Origin: Actinomadura hallensis
GTDB taxonomy: Bacteria; Actinomycetota; Actinomycetes; Streptosporangiales; Streptosporangiaceae
Assembly (NCBI RefSeq): GCF_006716765.1
Contig: NZ_VFPO01000001.1
Span: 4,650,001 to 4,714,000, forward strand
Length of the DNA stretch: 64,000 nucleotides
Direction of reading: 5' to 3'
Below the pieces are notes generated by a model. The model searched no databases and was not told where the DNA came from. It worked only from the letters and a program-made list of their open reading frames with translations. Both the position numbers and the translations under genes were made by a program. Of this stretch, positions 42,605-54,102 are shown piece after piece (the first letter of the stretch is position 1; the number at the start of each line of letters is the position of its first letter).

Positions 42605-44062
42605 TCAGCGGGCGAGCGCGTCGATGATGCGGGCGGCGATCGGGCCGGACTCGATGCCGTAACCGGGGGCCTCGGTCATCACCGCGACCGCGAACTCGGG
42701 GTCCTCGCGCGGGCCGAAGCCGATGAACCAGCGGTCGTTGTAGGCGGCGCCGTCGACGTCGGCGGTGCCCGTCTTGCCGCCGAGGACGGAGGTCCCCCGC
42801 AGCGACCGGGCGGTGCCCCTCTCCACGACGGCCTCCATCATCTCCCGCATCTGCGCCGCCTGCTCGGAGCTGAGCGCCCGGGACAGCCGGCGCGGCGAGA
42901 CGTCGTCCACGGTCCGTCCCCCGGGGGCCCGGTACGCGTCCACGAGGTGGGGCCGCATGACGACGCCGTCGTTGAGGACCGCGGCGACGACCATGGCCAT
43001 CTGCAGCGGGGTGGCGACCGCGTCGCCCTGCCCGATGGCGGCGAGCGCGCTGAACGCGGGCTGGTCGGTGCCGGGGAAGTCGCTGGCGGCGCTCACCACG
43101 CGGTCCGCGTACTCGATGCGCTCGCCGAAGCCGAACGCGGCGGCCTTCTCCCGGACGGCGCCGTTCCCGGGCTCCTCGCCGCCCATGTAGGCGAACGTGG
43201 TGTTGCACGACTGCGCGAACGCCTCGATGAGCGGGATCCGGGGACGGTCGCACGCCCCGCCGATGTCGCCGGCGTCGTTGTTGATCGCCTGCCCGGCGCC
43301 CGGCGCCCGGTAGGAGCGGCCCGCCCGGACGCCGGTGTCCGGGGTCGCCCCGGCCTCCAGCGCGGCCGCCGCGGTCACGGCCTTGAAGGTGGAGCCGGGC
43401 GGGAACAGTTCCCCGGCGGCCTTGTCGAGCAGGGGGTTGAGCGGCTGGTCGTTGAGCCGTTCGAACGCTGCCTGGGCGGCCTCGCGGTCGAGCGTGGACA
43501 CCGCGTTCGGGTCGTAGGACGGCGTGGACGCCAGCACCAGGATCGCGCCCGTGTCGGCGTCGAGGGCGACGGCCGCGGCCCGCCGCGCGCCGGAGCCGCG
43601 GAGCGCGGCGTAGGCGGCGCGCTGCGCCCGGACGTCGATCGTGGTCTCGACGGTCCCGCCCGGCACGCGCTTGCCGAGGCTCTTGTCGATGAGGTCGGCG
43701 GTGGCGAGCCGGCCGTCGGTCCCGTCGAGGAAGCGGTTGGCGGCCTTCTCCAGCCCGGACTCGGCGAACACGGAGAAGTACCCGGTGACGGGCGCGAAGA
43801 CCGGGCCGTCCCGGTAGCGGCGCCGGTAGCGCTCGTCGTCGATCCGCTCCGACCAGGCGAGCCGCTCGCCGTCCGCGACGATGGGGCCGCGGTCGCGCTT
43901 GAAGCGGTCGTCGAGCCGCCGCGCGTTGAGGGAGGAGTCGCGCAGGTCCTCGGACTGGAAGCCCTGCACGTAGGTGACGTTCGCCATCAGCGCGACGAAC
44001 ATCACGAGAGTGATGACCCAGGTGCGCGTAAGGGTGCGGTCCATCCCGGGCCTCATGCGCAT
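42605..44062 (-). CDS. class B penicillin-binding protein (PbpA-like)
   Basis: This 485-residue transpeptidase has a short cytosolic start, a membrane anchor (about 14-34) and the penicillin-binding domain with 'PPGSTFK' (SxxK), 'QSCN' (SxN) and 'GGKTGTA' (KTG). It resembles the PbpA/FtsI-like class B group that cross-links peptidoglycan during elongation or division. There is no PASTA domain. Its place between rsmD and coaD is unusual; PbpA normally neighbours pknA/rodA near the origin, so this may be a second copy. Confidence 0.88.
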   Translation of the reverse strand: MRMRPGMDRTLTRTWVITLVMFVALMANVTYVQGFQSEDLRDSSLNARRLDDRFKRDRGPIVADGERLAWSERIDDERYRRRYRDGPVFAPVTGYFSVFAESGLEKAANRFLDGTDGRLATADLIDKSLGKRVPGGTVETTIDVRAQRAAYAALRGSGARRAAAVALDADTGAILVLASTPSYDPNAVSTLDREAAQAAFERLNDQPLNPLLDKAAGELFPPGSTFKAVTAAAALEAGATPDTGVRAGRSYRAPGAGQAINNDAGDIGGACDRPRIPLIEAFAQSCNTTFAYMGGEEPGNGAVREKAAAFGFGERIEYADRVVSAASDFPGTDQPAFSALAAIGQGDAVATPLQMAMVVAAVLNDGVVMRPHLVDAYRAPGGRTVDDVSPRRLSRALSSEQAAQMREMMEAVVERGTARSLRGTSVLGGKTGTADVDGAAYNDRWFIGFGPREDPEFAVAVMTEAPGYGIESGPIAARIIDALAR

Positions 44063-44085
44063 GGCCTACCCGAACCTCCCTCCTT

Positions 44086-44655
44086 TCAACGGCCGCCGGC
44101 CGCGCGCCCGTACCAGAACATCGCCTCGCCGTACCGCCGCTCGCGGTCGGCCTCGTAGCCGTCCGGCCAGCGCAGCGCCGGTCCCCGCGCGGCGCGTTCC
44201 ACGACGACCAGCGCGTCCGGCGCGGCCCACCCGTGGTCGCGCAGGTCCTCCAGCAGGGTCGTGACGGCCGCGTCCGGCAGCGTGTACGGCGGGTCGGCGA
44301 AGATCCAGTCGTACGGCTCGTCCGGCGGGCGGCGGACGAGCCGCTCCACCTTCTCCAGGCACGGGACGGCGCCGGGCAGCCCGAGCGTCTCGGCATTGCG
44401 CCGGAGCACCTTCATCGCGCGCGGATTGGACTCGACGAGGAGCGCGTGCGCGGCGCCCCGGGAGAGCGCCTCCAGGCCGATCGCCCCGGAGCCCGCGTAC
44501 AGGTCGGCGACGCGCAGCCCGTCCAGGGACCCGAGGAGGGCGAGGACCGTGGCGAACAGGCCCTCCCTCGCGCGGTCGCCCGTGGGGCGCGTGTCCCGTC
44601 CCTGCGGCACGTCGAGCCGCCGTCCTCCCGCGATGCCCGCGATGACCCTGGTCAT
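44086..44655 (-). CDS. rsmD: 16S rRNA (guanine-966-N2) methyltransferase RsmD
   Basis: RsmD makes m2G966 in the 30S head. The 189-residue protein starts 'MTRVIAGIAGGRRLDVPQG', has SAM-binding 'VADLYAGSGAIGLEALSRGA' and the base-methyltransferase motif 'FADPPYTLPD'. It heads the minus-strand run that leads to smc. Confidence 0.95.
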   Translation of the reverse strand: MTRVIAGIAGGRRLDVPQGRDTRPTGDRAREGLFATVLALLGSLDGLRVADLYAGSGAIGLEALSRGAAHALLVESNPRAMKVLRRNAETLGLPGAVPCLEKVERLVRRPPDEPYDWIFADPPYTLPDAAVTTLLEDLRDHGWAAPDALVVVERAARGPALRWPDGYEADRERRYGEAMFWYGRAAGGR

Positions 44656-44869
44656 CTCCCCAGTATCGGGGGCGTCCGGGCATGGGCGTGCACCTCGGAC
44701 GCCTCGCGGGCGGGACCTCCCGGCGACGCACGGCTCACGGAAAACTACACAAAGCCAACACCGATCCCTTGTGGAACCCCACCCAAAAGGTCCGTTCGCG
44801 GTTCACATCGACTACTGGTCGTGCCAACGTGCTCGCAGGTTGTGCAACCGATCCCCTCAGGAGAACCCT

Positions 44870-45847
44870 GTGCATCACGGTAGGAGACTGGCGGTGACGG
44901 CCGGCGCCACCGTCCTCGGCCTCGCCGCCATGAGCGGCGTCTCGTACGCCGAGACCTCCACGCCCCCCGCCGAGCGCGTCAGGACCGCCGAGGAGGCGAA
45001 ACCCCCCGGGACTTCCAAGACCACGAAGACCACGAGGATCGCGAAGACCGCGAGGGCCGCGAAGGCCGCGAAGGCCGCGAAGGCCGGGCCGGCCGCGAGG
45101 ACGCGCAAGGGCGCCAAGGCGCCCGCGCTCGACCTGCGGCTGGGCGTCGGGCTCGGTTACGACGAGCGCACCCGGACCGCGAGCGCCGGTCTCGACCTCG
45201 GCGCGGGCGTCAGGACGTCCGGGGGCGAGGCGGGCGTCCGGGTGAAGACCCGTGTGAGCGCGTCGCTGGCCGAGCCCTCCGTCAAGGCGGGCGCCGAGGT
45301 GGAGGCCAAGGCGAAGTCGTCCGCCGGAAGCGCCGGGGTGAAGGTCAAGGCGGGGGCCGGGATTTCCGGCGGCGACGAGCCCGCCGTCGGCGCCGGAGCG
45401 GAGGTCGGCGCGACGGTGGCCGCGGCGGGCGGCCCGTCGCTGTCGGCGAACGTGTCGGCGAACGCGTGCGTCGGCTCCGGCTGCGGCGCGGCCGTGCCGC
45501 CGAGCCCCCCGTCCCCGCCCACGCCGCCCACACCGCCGACGCCGCCCACACCGCCGACGCCCCCCACGCCTCCGACTCCGCCGACCCCGCCGGTGCCGCC
45601 GGACCAGGACCCGGGGACGCCCGCGCCGCCTCCGCCCGCGCTGGCGGCGCCGCTGCTGCCGGAGCTGCCCCCGGCCTCCGCGGCGGCGGGTCCCGGCCCC
45701 ACGGCGTCCGGCGAGTTCACGCCGCCGAAGGGGCTGCCGGTCACCGGGGCGGAGGCGCTGCCGCTGGTGACGCTCGGCCTCGCCGCCATCGCCGCGGGCG
45801 GCGCCGCGATGGCCGCGTCCCGCAGGCGGGCCTCGCGCGAGTCCTGA
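44870..45847 (+). CDS. LPXTG-type cell-wall-anchored protein with PTPP repeats
   Basis: The 325-residue protein has a signal peptide (about 1-28, ending SYA), a Lys/Ala-repeat segment (about 46-80), a Gly/Ala-rich domain of alternating polar and apolar residues (about 85-200), a proline stretch built of PTP units (about 208-245), and a C-terminal sorting signal: LPVTG, a hydrophobic segment and a basic tail. The start is GTG 44870, with AGGAG 6 nt upstream. Sortase would anchor it to peptidoglycan. The central domain is not recognised. No sortase gene lies nearby. Confidence 0.8.
   Translation: MHHGRRLAVTAGATVLGLAAMSGVSYAETSTPPAERVRTAEEAKPPGTSKTTKTTRIAKTARAAKAAKAAKAGPAARTRKGAKAPALDLRLGVGLGYDERTRTASAGLDLGAGVRTSGGEAGVRVKTRVSASLAEPSVKAGAEVEAKAKSSAGSAGVKVKAGAGISGGDEPAVGAGAEVGATVAAAGGPSLSANVSANACVGSGCGAAVPPSPPSPPTPPTPPTPPTPPTPPTPPTPPTPPVPPDQDPGTPAPPPPALAAPLLPELPPASAAAGPGPTASGEFTPPKGLPVTGAEALPLVTLGLAAIAAGGAAMAASRRRASRES
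45494..45610. repeat. 9-bp tandem repeat encoding proline-rich PTP units
   Basis: About 12 copies of CCGCCCACG-like 9-mers encode the proline stretch of the surface protein. Low sequence variation between copies suggests recent expansion. Confidence 0.75.
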
Positions 45848-45857
45848 CCGCCGGACC

Positions 45858-45890
45858 GAAGGGCGCCTTCCACCCCGGAAGGCGCCCTTC
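45858..45890. terminator. bidirectional terminator hairpin
   Basis: GAAGGGCGCCTTC (45858-45870) pairs perfectly with GAAGGCGCCCTTC (45878-45890) across CACCCCG. It lies between the convergent surface-protein and kinase genes and can serve both. Confidence 0.85.
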
Positions 45891-45937
45891 GCGCTCAGAC
45901 CGCGCCGCCGCGACCGACCCCTCAAGTCTCCCGAGGG

Positions 45938-47686
45938 TCACAGACGCTCGGAGGTCGTGACCTTCCAGCCGTCGCCGGAACGCCGGAGCATGAGGCGCCG
46001 GACCGTGACCGGGTCGCCGCGGTCGCAGCCCGCCTCGCATTCGCCGACCACGATCAGCGCCAGCAGCCGGCCGGGCCCGGCCGGGCGCAGGCCGGTCTCC
46101 AGCGGCGTCCCCGACGCGACCGACGGGTGCCGCGCCGCGGCGTCCATCGCCGCGCGCGCCCGCGAACCGGGCCACGCTGCACCGGCGGTCTCCGCCTTCG
46201 GGGAGTCCGCCTCCAGCGAGTAGAGCTCGTCGAGCAGCCAGCGGTCCCCCTGCCGGACCATCGTCGCCCGGATCGGGTTCTGGAGGCGGTCGGGATCGGC
46301 GTCCTCGGCGCGGACCGTCCGCCTGGCGTACGAGAGGACCGTCACCTTGCCGGACGACGCGGCCACCACGGCGGAGTCCGCGACCTCCGTCCGCACCGAG
46401 CCCTTCCGCTCCTTCAGCTCTTCGAGGTACTGGCGGTTCGCGAGCAGCTTGTCGTAGGACTCCCTGAATCGCGGTGTGGACACCCGGCGCGCCGCCTCCC
46501 TGTTCTCGTCGAGGGACGCGTGGTCGAGGGTCAGCACCGTCTCGACCGCCTGCGCGGCGGACTTCAGGGCGTCCGCGGCGGCGGCGGGCGGCTCGGCCCG
46601 GCCCTCCGCCGCCTTCGACTCCGCGGCGGCCGGGGACTTCCCCGAGCCGTCCGACAGCAGCGCCCACGCCGTCCCCGCGGCGGTGAGCGCGAGCAGCGGC
46701 GCGGCGACCGCGGCGGCGATCCCCAGGGCCCGGCGGCGGCGCGGCGAGGGAACGGTCGGCTGCCGCTCCGCCGGCGAGGTTCCGCCCGAGTCCGTCGTGA
46801 CCCGGCCGGCGGCCGGCGGCGTCCTGGCGAAGTCGGCGCCGGTGATGAGCGTGCCCTCGTCCCCCTGCTCCGCCGTCGTCTCACCGCCGAGCAGGTTCAG
46901 CAGGACCTCCTGCGCCTCCGGGCGCGCGGCCGGGTCCTTGGCCAGGCAGGACGCGACGGCGCCCCGCAGCGACTCCGGCAGCGCGGAGAGGTCGGGCTCG
47001 TAGTGCAGGATGCGGTTGAACACCGCGGAGATCGTGTCGTTGCCGAACGGGTGCCGTCCCGTCGCCGCGAACAGCATCGTCGCGGCCCAGGTGAACATGT
47101 CGACGCCGGTGCCCAGCTCCCCGTCGGAGACCTGCTCGGGCGCCATGTACGACGGCGTCCCCATGACGCCGCTGCCCCGGGCCGAGGAGGAGCCGAGCGC
47201 CCGCGCGATGCCGAAGTCGATGACCCGCGGCCCGTCCGGCCCCATCAGCACGTTGGACGGCTTGAAGTCGCGGTGCAGGATGCCCGCCCGGTGGATGGCC
47301 GCCAGCGCCGTCACCGTGCCGATCGCCAGCCGGTCGAGGTCGGTGCCCGTCCTCGGCCCCTGCTCGCCGACGAGGCCGCTGAGGGACGGCCCCGGCACGT
47401 ACTCGCTGACCACATAGGGCTGGTCGCCGGAGATGTCGGCGTCCAGGACCTGCGCGGTGCAGAACCCCGCGACCCGGCCGATCATCCGCAGTTCCCGCTC
47501 GAACCTGGCCCGCCCCTCCGGGTCGCGGCTGAACCGCTCGCGCAGCAGCTTCACCGCCGCCTGCGTCCCGTCGTCGCGGCGCCCCAGGTAGACGACGCTC
47601 TGGCCGCCCTCCCCGAGCCGCCCGACCAGCTCGTACCGTCCGAGCCGCACCGGGTCGTCCGGCAGCAAGGGGCCAACGCCCGTCAT
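45938..47686 (-). CDS. membrane Ser/Thr protein kinase with Mce-associated-like sensor domain
   Basis: The 582-residue protein has an N-terminal kinase domain with 'GEGGQSVVY', the ATP lysine K46, 'HRDFKPSN' (D140), DFG (D157) and 'MAPEQ'. A linker leads to one transmembrane helix (about 320-343). The outside part (about 370-500) resembles Mce-associated / NTF2-like proteins: 'VETVLTLDHASLDENREAA', 'FRESYDKLL' and the end 'DRWLLDELYSL'. A last 70 residues form a further small domain. No PASTA repeats. The ATG has GGAGGAG upstream. Confidence 0.88.
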   Translation of the reverse strand: MTGVGPLLPDDPVRLGRYELVGRLGEGGQSVVYLGRRDDGTQAAVKLLRERFSRDPEGRARFERELRMIGRVAGFCTAQVLDADISGDQPYVVSEYVPGPSLSGLVGEQGPRTGTDLDRLAIGTVTALAAIHRAGILHRDFKPSNVLMGPDGPRVIDFGIARALGSSSARGSGVMGTPSYMAPEQVSDGELGTGVDMFTWAATMLFAATGRHPFGNDTISAVFNRILHYEPDLSALPESLRGAVASCLAKDPAARPEAQEVLLNLLGGETTAEQGDEGTLITGADFARTPPAAGRVTTDSGGTSPAERQPTVPSPRRRRALGIAAAVAAPLLALTAAGTAWALLSDGSGKSPAAAESKAAEGRAEPPAAAADALKSAAQAVETVLTLDHASLDENREAARRVSTPRFRESYDKLLANRQYLEELKERKGSVRTEVADSAVVAASSGKVTVLSYARRTVRAEDADPDRLQNPIRATMVRQGDRWLLDELYSLEADSPKAETAGAAWPGSRARAAMDAAARHPSVASGTPLETGLRPAGPGRLLALIVVGECEAGCDRGDPVTVRRLMLRRSGDGWKVTTSERL

Positions 47687-47832
47687 GGAAGCTCCTCCGT
47701 CGCACACCGACCCGCCACGGAAGCCCTACCCGCGCGGGCCGTGAATGGCCACACCCAAGGGACAAGACGTTAGACGTCCGTGACCGCCCGTGCGTTCTCC
47801 GTCATCACCGCGGTGATGCCGCCGCGAAAGAG

Positions 47833-50040
<2,208 letters not shown>

Positions 50041-50073
50041 GCAGTCTTTTCTAGCCGATGGCGGTGACGGGAA

Positions 50074-51687
50074 TCATTCGACGCCGACGAGCAGGGGGCA
50101 CCGTTCCTGGCCGCCGTCGTAGACCCCGACCTCCACGTCGGGATGGGTCTCGCCCAGATGCTCCTCAAGGGCCGCGGCGAGGCCGGGCGGCGCGTGGGCC
50201 CCGGCGATCAGGGTGACGAGCTCCCCGCCGCCGGACAGCATCCGGTTCAGGATGTGCCGGGCGACCTCCGCGAGGTCCGCGCCGATGGCGACGACATCGC
50301 CCTCGATGAGCCCGAGGACGTCGCCGGGCCTGCACATCCCGACGCTGGTGACCGCCTCCTGCCCGGCGACCTCCAGGTGGCCGAAGCGGGTGGCGCCGGC
50401 GGCGCGGGTCATCTCGATGACGTCCTCGCCGAAGCGGCGCAGCGGATCGTGCACGGCGAGCGCTGCCATTCCCTGGACCGACGCCTTCGTCGGGACGACC
50501 TCGATCCGGGCGCCGCAGTCCCGCGCGCGCTCCGCGGCGGCCTCCGCCAGGGCGACGACCTCCGGGTCGTTGGGCAGGACGGCCACCTCGTCGCCCGCGG
50601 CGAGGATCGCGTCCGCCAGCACCGCGAGCGGCGGCGCCGCGCCGGGCTCGCGCCGGACGACCCGCGCTCCGCACTCCCGGAACAGCTCGGCGAGCCCGCC
50701 GGCCGCGGTCACGGCGACCACCGCGCGTCCGGTGCGCGGCGCTTGCGGCCGGTGCTCGCCGTCACCGGCGTGCAGGCAGGCGACGCGGATCCGGTGGGGG
50801 CGCCCCGCCTCCATGCCCGCCTCGATGGCGGCTCCGGCGTCGTCCACGTGGACGTGCACGTTCCAAAGTCCGTCGCCGCCCACCACGACCAGCGAGTCCC
50901 CGAGGCCGTCGAGCCTCCCGCGGAGCTCGTGGACGGCGTCGTCCGGCGCGTCCAGCAGGTACATGACCTCGTAGCCGGGCCCTCGGCCGCCGGAGTCCGG
51001 CGGCTCGGCCCGCTCCTCCGGCGGCGGGATCGCGGCCGTGCGGGCGGGGACCTCGTACCGCTCCGGGTACTCGTCGGCGGCCACGGCGGCGAGCACGTCG
51101 AGGACGACGCAGAGCCCCGCCGCGCCCGCGTCCACGACCCCGCTGCGGGCGAGCACGTCGAGCTGCCCCGTCGTCCGTTCCAGTGCCCGCCGGGCCCCGG
51201 CGGCGGCCGCCCGGGCGACCTCCGCCGGCCCGTCCCCCGCCGCCTCGGCGGTGGAGGCGGCGGCGGCCTCGGACAGGACGCTCAGGATCGTGCCCTCCAC
51301 GGGATGCTCGACGGCGGCGCGGGCGACAGCCGACGCGTGCCGCAGGGCGGCCGCGAACGCCGCGCCGTCCGGGGGCGCCTCCAGCGGGGCGAGGACGTCG
51401 GCGAGCCCGCGGAACACCTGGCTGAGGATCACCCCGGAGTTGCCCCGCGCGCCGAGCAGGGCGCCCCGCGCGAGCGCCCGCCAGATCCGCGGGGCGCCGG
51501 CGCCGTCCGGGAGCGCGTCCAGCGCGTCGGCCGCGGCGAGGGCCGTCAGGTGCAGGTTCGTGCCGGTGTCGCCGTCGGGGACGGGGAACACGTTCAGCGC
51601 GTCGATCTCCGCGCGGGCCCGGCCCAGCGCCTCCGCCGACAGCCTGCACCAGCGCCGCACCGCCTCCTCGTCGAGGACCTCGCCCAC
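50074..51687 (-). CDS. DhaL/DegV-like fatty-acid kinase (FakA/YloV family)
   Basis: The 537-residue protein has the DhaL domain with 'FPVPDGDTGTNL' (D38, D40 bind ATP-Mg) and 'GARGNSGVILSQVFRG', a middle domain with 'YEVMYLLDAPDDAVHELRG' and 'VVVGGDGLWNVHVH', and a C-terminal domain typical of YloV/FakA. FakA phosphorylates fatty acids bound to FakB (DegV-family) carriers, so this probably makes acyl-phosphate for phospholipid synthesis. The GTG at 51687 has AAAGGGG 6 nt upstream. It sits in the rpmB-recG neighbourhood; no FakB is adjacent. Confidence 0.88.
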   Translation of the reverse strand: MGEVLDEEAVRRWCRLSAEALGRARAEIDALNVFPVPDGDTGTNLHLTALAAADALDALPDGAGAPRIWRALARGALLGARGNSGVILSQVFRGLADVLAPLEAPPDGAAFAAALRHASAVARAAVEHPVEGTILSVLSEAAAASTAEAAGDGPAEVARAAAAGARRALERTTGQLDVLARSGVVDAGAAGLCVVLDVLAAVAADEYPERYEVPARTAAIPPPEERAEPPDSGGRGPGYEVMYLLDAPDDAVHELRGRLDGLGDSLVVVGGDGLWNVHVHVDDAGAAIEAGMEAGRPHRIRVACLHAGDGEHRPQAPRTGRAVVAVTAAGGLAELFRECGARVVRREPGAAPPLAVLADAILAAGDEVAVLPNDPEVVALAEAAAERARDCGARIEVVPTKASVQGMAALAVHDPLRRFGEDVIEMTRAAGATRFGHLEVAGQEAVTSVGMCRPGDVLGLIEGDVVAIGADLAEVARHILNRMLSGGGELVTLIAGAHAPPGLAAALEEHLGETHPDVEVGVYDGGQERCPLLVGVE

Positions 51688-51913
51688 GACCCGCCCCTTT
51701 CGCCGTCCCGCCCTCTTGCCTACCGTGCGGGGGGCCGCGGCGGAAGCCGGGCGGACCGCGGGGCGATTCGCGTACCCGGCGCACTGTCGGCTACTCTGAT
51801 CCGTGCGCCTCGTCCGAGGCGTCATCCAGCGAGCACCCGTGATGCCCGGCCCGCCCGTCGGCCGCATTCGGGCGGCGCTCCGGTCAGAGCATCGACACCA
51901 CTTGGAGTTTCCC

Positions 51914-52108
51914 GTGGCTTCCGTCTGCGACGTCTGCGGCAAGGGACCCGGATTCGGCATGCGCGTCTCCCACTCGCACCGCCGCACCCCGCGCCGCTGG
52001 AACCCCAACATCCAGCGCGTGCGCGCCGTCGTGAACGGCAGCACCAAGCGGATCAACGCCTGCACGTCCTGCATCAAGGCCGGCAAGGTCGTCAAGCCCA
52101 CGGTCTGA
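51914..52108 (+). CDS. rpmB: 50S ribosomal protein L28
   Basis: The 64-residue protein starts with GTG and reads 'ASVCDVCGKGPGFGMRVSHS' and 'NPNIQRVRAVVNG'. It has two CxxC pairs (CDVC and CTSC), the zinc-binding C+ form of L28. TTGGAG precedes the start, and a terminator follows. Confidence 0.97.
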   Translation: MASVCDVCGKGPGFGMRVSHSHRRTPRRWNPNIQRVRAVVNGSTKRINACTSCIKAGKVVKPTV

Positions 52109-52157
52109 GCGCGCGCCGGACGCGCGACGGCGCTTCCGGCGCGGACCGGCGGCTTCG

Positions 52158-52196
52158 GCCGGCTCATCGGGTACTCGGTCCGGTGAGCCGGCTTTT
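52158..52196 (+). terminator. intrinsic terminator of rpmB
   Basis: GCCGGCTCA (52158-52166) pairs with TGAGCCGGC (52184-52192) followed by TTTT (52193-52196), a rare case here of a canonical Rho-independent terminator. Confidence 0.85.
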
Positions 52197-52250
52197 GTGC
52201 TCTCGGGGCCCCTTCGGGGTTCCCTCGGGGCCCCGCCCGCCGTCCGCGGG

Positions 52251-53063
<813 letters not shown>

Positions 53064-53140
53064 GCCGTCCACTTTATGGCCGTCTGACCGGACACGCGAT
53101 CTCGGCCCGCGCCGCGGCCCGGAACGCGTCCGTAAGCGTC

Positions 53141-54001
53141 TCAGACGATGACGCAGGGCCTGCGGTTGAGGACGCACGAGGTCGGCCTGGCCGGGGTCCC
53201 CTCCGCGGCGAAGACGAACCGCACCTTCTCGCCGGGCGCGATGCCCGCGCGGCCGCGGATGAACGGGGTCTCGCCGCCCCGGACGGCGGTGGCGCCGCTG
53301 ACGGCGGTGACCGAGGCGGACGGGATCCGGAAGGCCAGCGCCCACTGCTCGACGGGACGGTCGCTCCTGTTGGCGATCGTGGCGGTGGCCTTGAAGCCGC
53401 TCTCGGTCCTGGACGTCACCTTGAAGGCGATGAGCAGGCCGTCGGCGCGCTCGGCGCCGCGGCTGGCGCGCTCGCCGGGCCCCTGCTGGGTGACCTGGCT
53501 GTCGCGCTGGTCGGTCTGCGAGTCGTTCGGGGTGCCGCCCGCGAAGTTCAGGGAGATCTGCTGGGTGCTCAGCGCGTAGGAGACGATGCCGACGGCGACG
53601 ATGAGCGCGAGGATCGGCATCAGGGGGACGGGGAGCGCCGAGAGGAAGCCGAGCCGGCGGCGCCCGGCCGGCTTGTCGGCGCGGGTCCGGAGGTCGGGCG
53701 GGTCGGGGAGCGGATCGGGAGCGTCGTCGAAACGGAGGTCGGGGGCGCCTGGGTAGTCGCCCGGATAGTCGCCGGGGAGCGGTTCGAACAGCCTGCGGTC
53801 GGGCGGGCCCTTGGCCCGTTCCGGGCCGGGCGCCGGGCCCGTGGTGATGCGGTCGTCATGCGACACGTAGACGCGGTCGTCGGTCGGCCCGGAGTACAGG
53901 TCGTAGGGCGGGCCGGCCGGAGCCCCGGAGGACCGGCTGCGGAACGCGCGGGCGTCCGGTGCGCCGTCGTCCGGTGGCCCGGTCCTTCTGTGTCGTCCCA
54001 T
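53141..54001 (-). CDS. membrane-anchored protein with a CBM2-like domain
   Basis: The 286-residue protein has a long charged/proline-rich cytosolic part (1-115), one transmembrane helix (about 123-146) and an outside domain (about 185-286) resembling the family 2 carbohydrate-binding module: 'ATIANRSDRPVEQWALAFRI', 'PGEKVRFVFAAEGTPARP' and the paired cysteines in 'CVLNRRPC'. CBM2 binds cellulose or chitin. With only one tryptophan (W near 217) in the domain, ligand binding may be weak. Its placement between thiD and thiL may be incidental. Confidence 0.65.
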   Translation of the reverse strand: MGRHRRTGPPDDGAPDARAFRSRSSGAPAGPPYDLYSGPTDDRVYVSHDDRITTGPAPGPERAKGPPDRRLFEPLPGDYPGDYPGAPDLRFDDAPDPLPDPPDLRTRADKPAGRRRLGFLSALPVPLMPILALIVAVGIVSYALSTQQISLNFAGGTPNDSQTDQRDSQVTQQGPGERASRGAERADGLLIAFKVTSRTESGFKATATIANRSDRPVEQWALAFRIPSASVTAVSGATAVRGGETPFIRGRAGIAPGEKVRFVFAAEGTPARPTSCVLNRRPCVIV

Positions 54002-54102
54002 CCCATCCCTCTTCGATCACAGGATGTATACCAAACCCGTACCAACCATGCCTACAGGATCCGCCAACGCTTACGGCTGTACGCGTTGCGTGCCCGGGGC
54101 GT

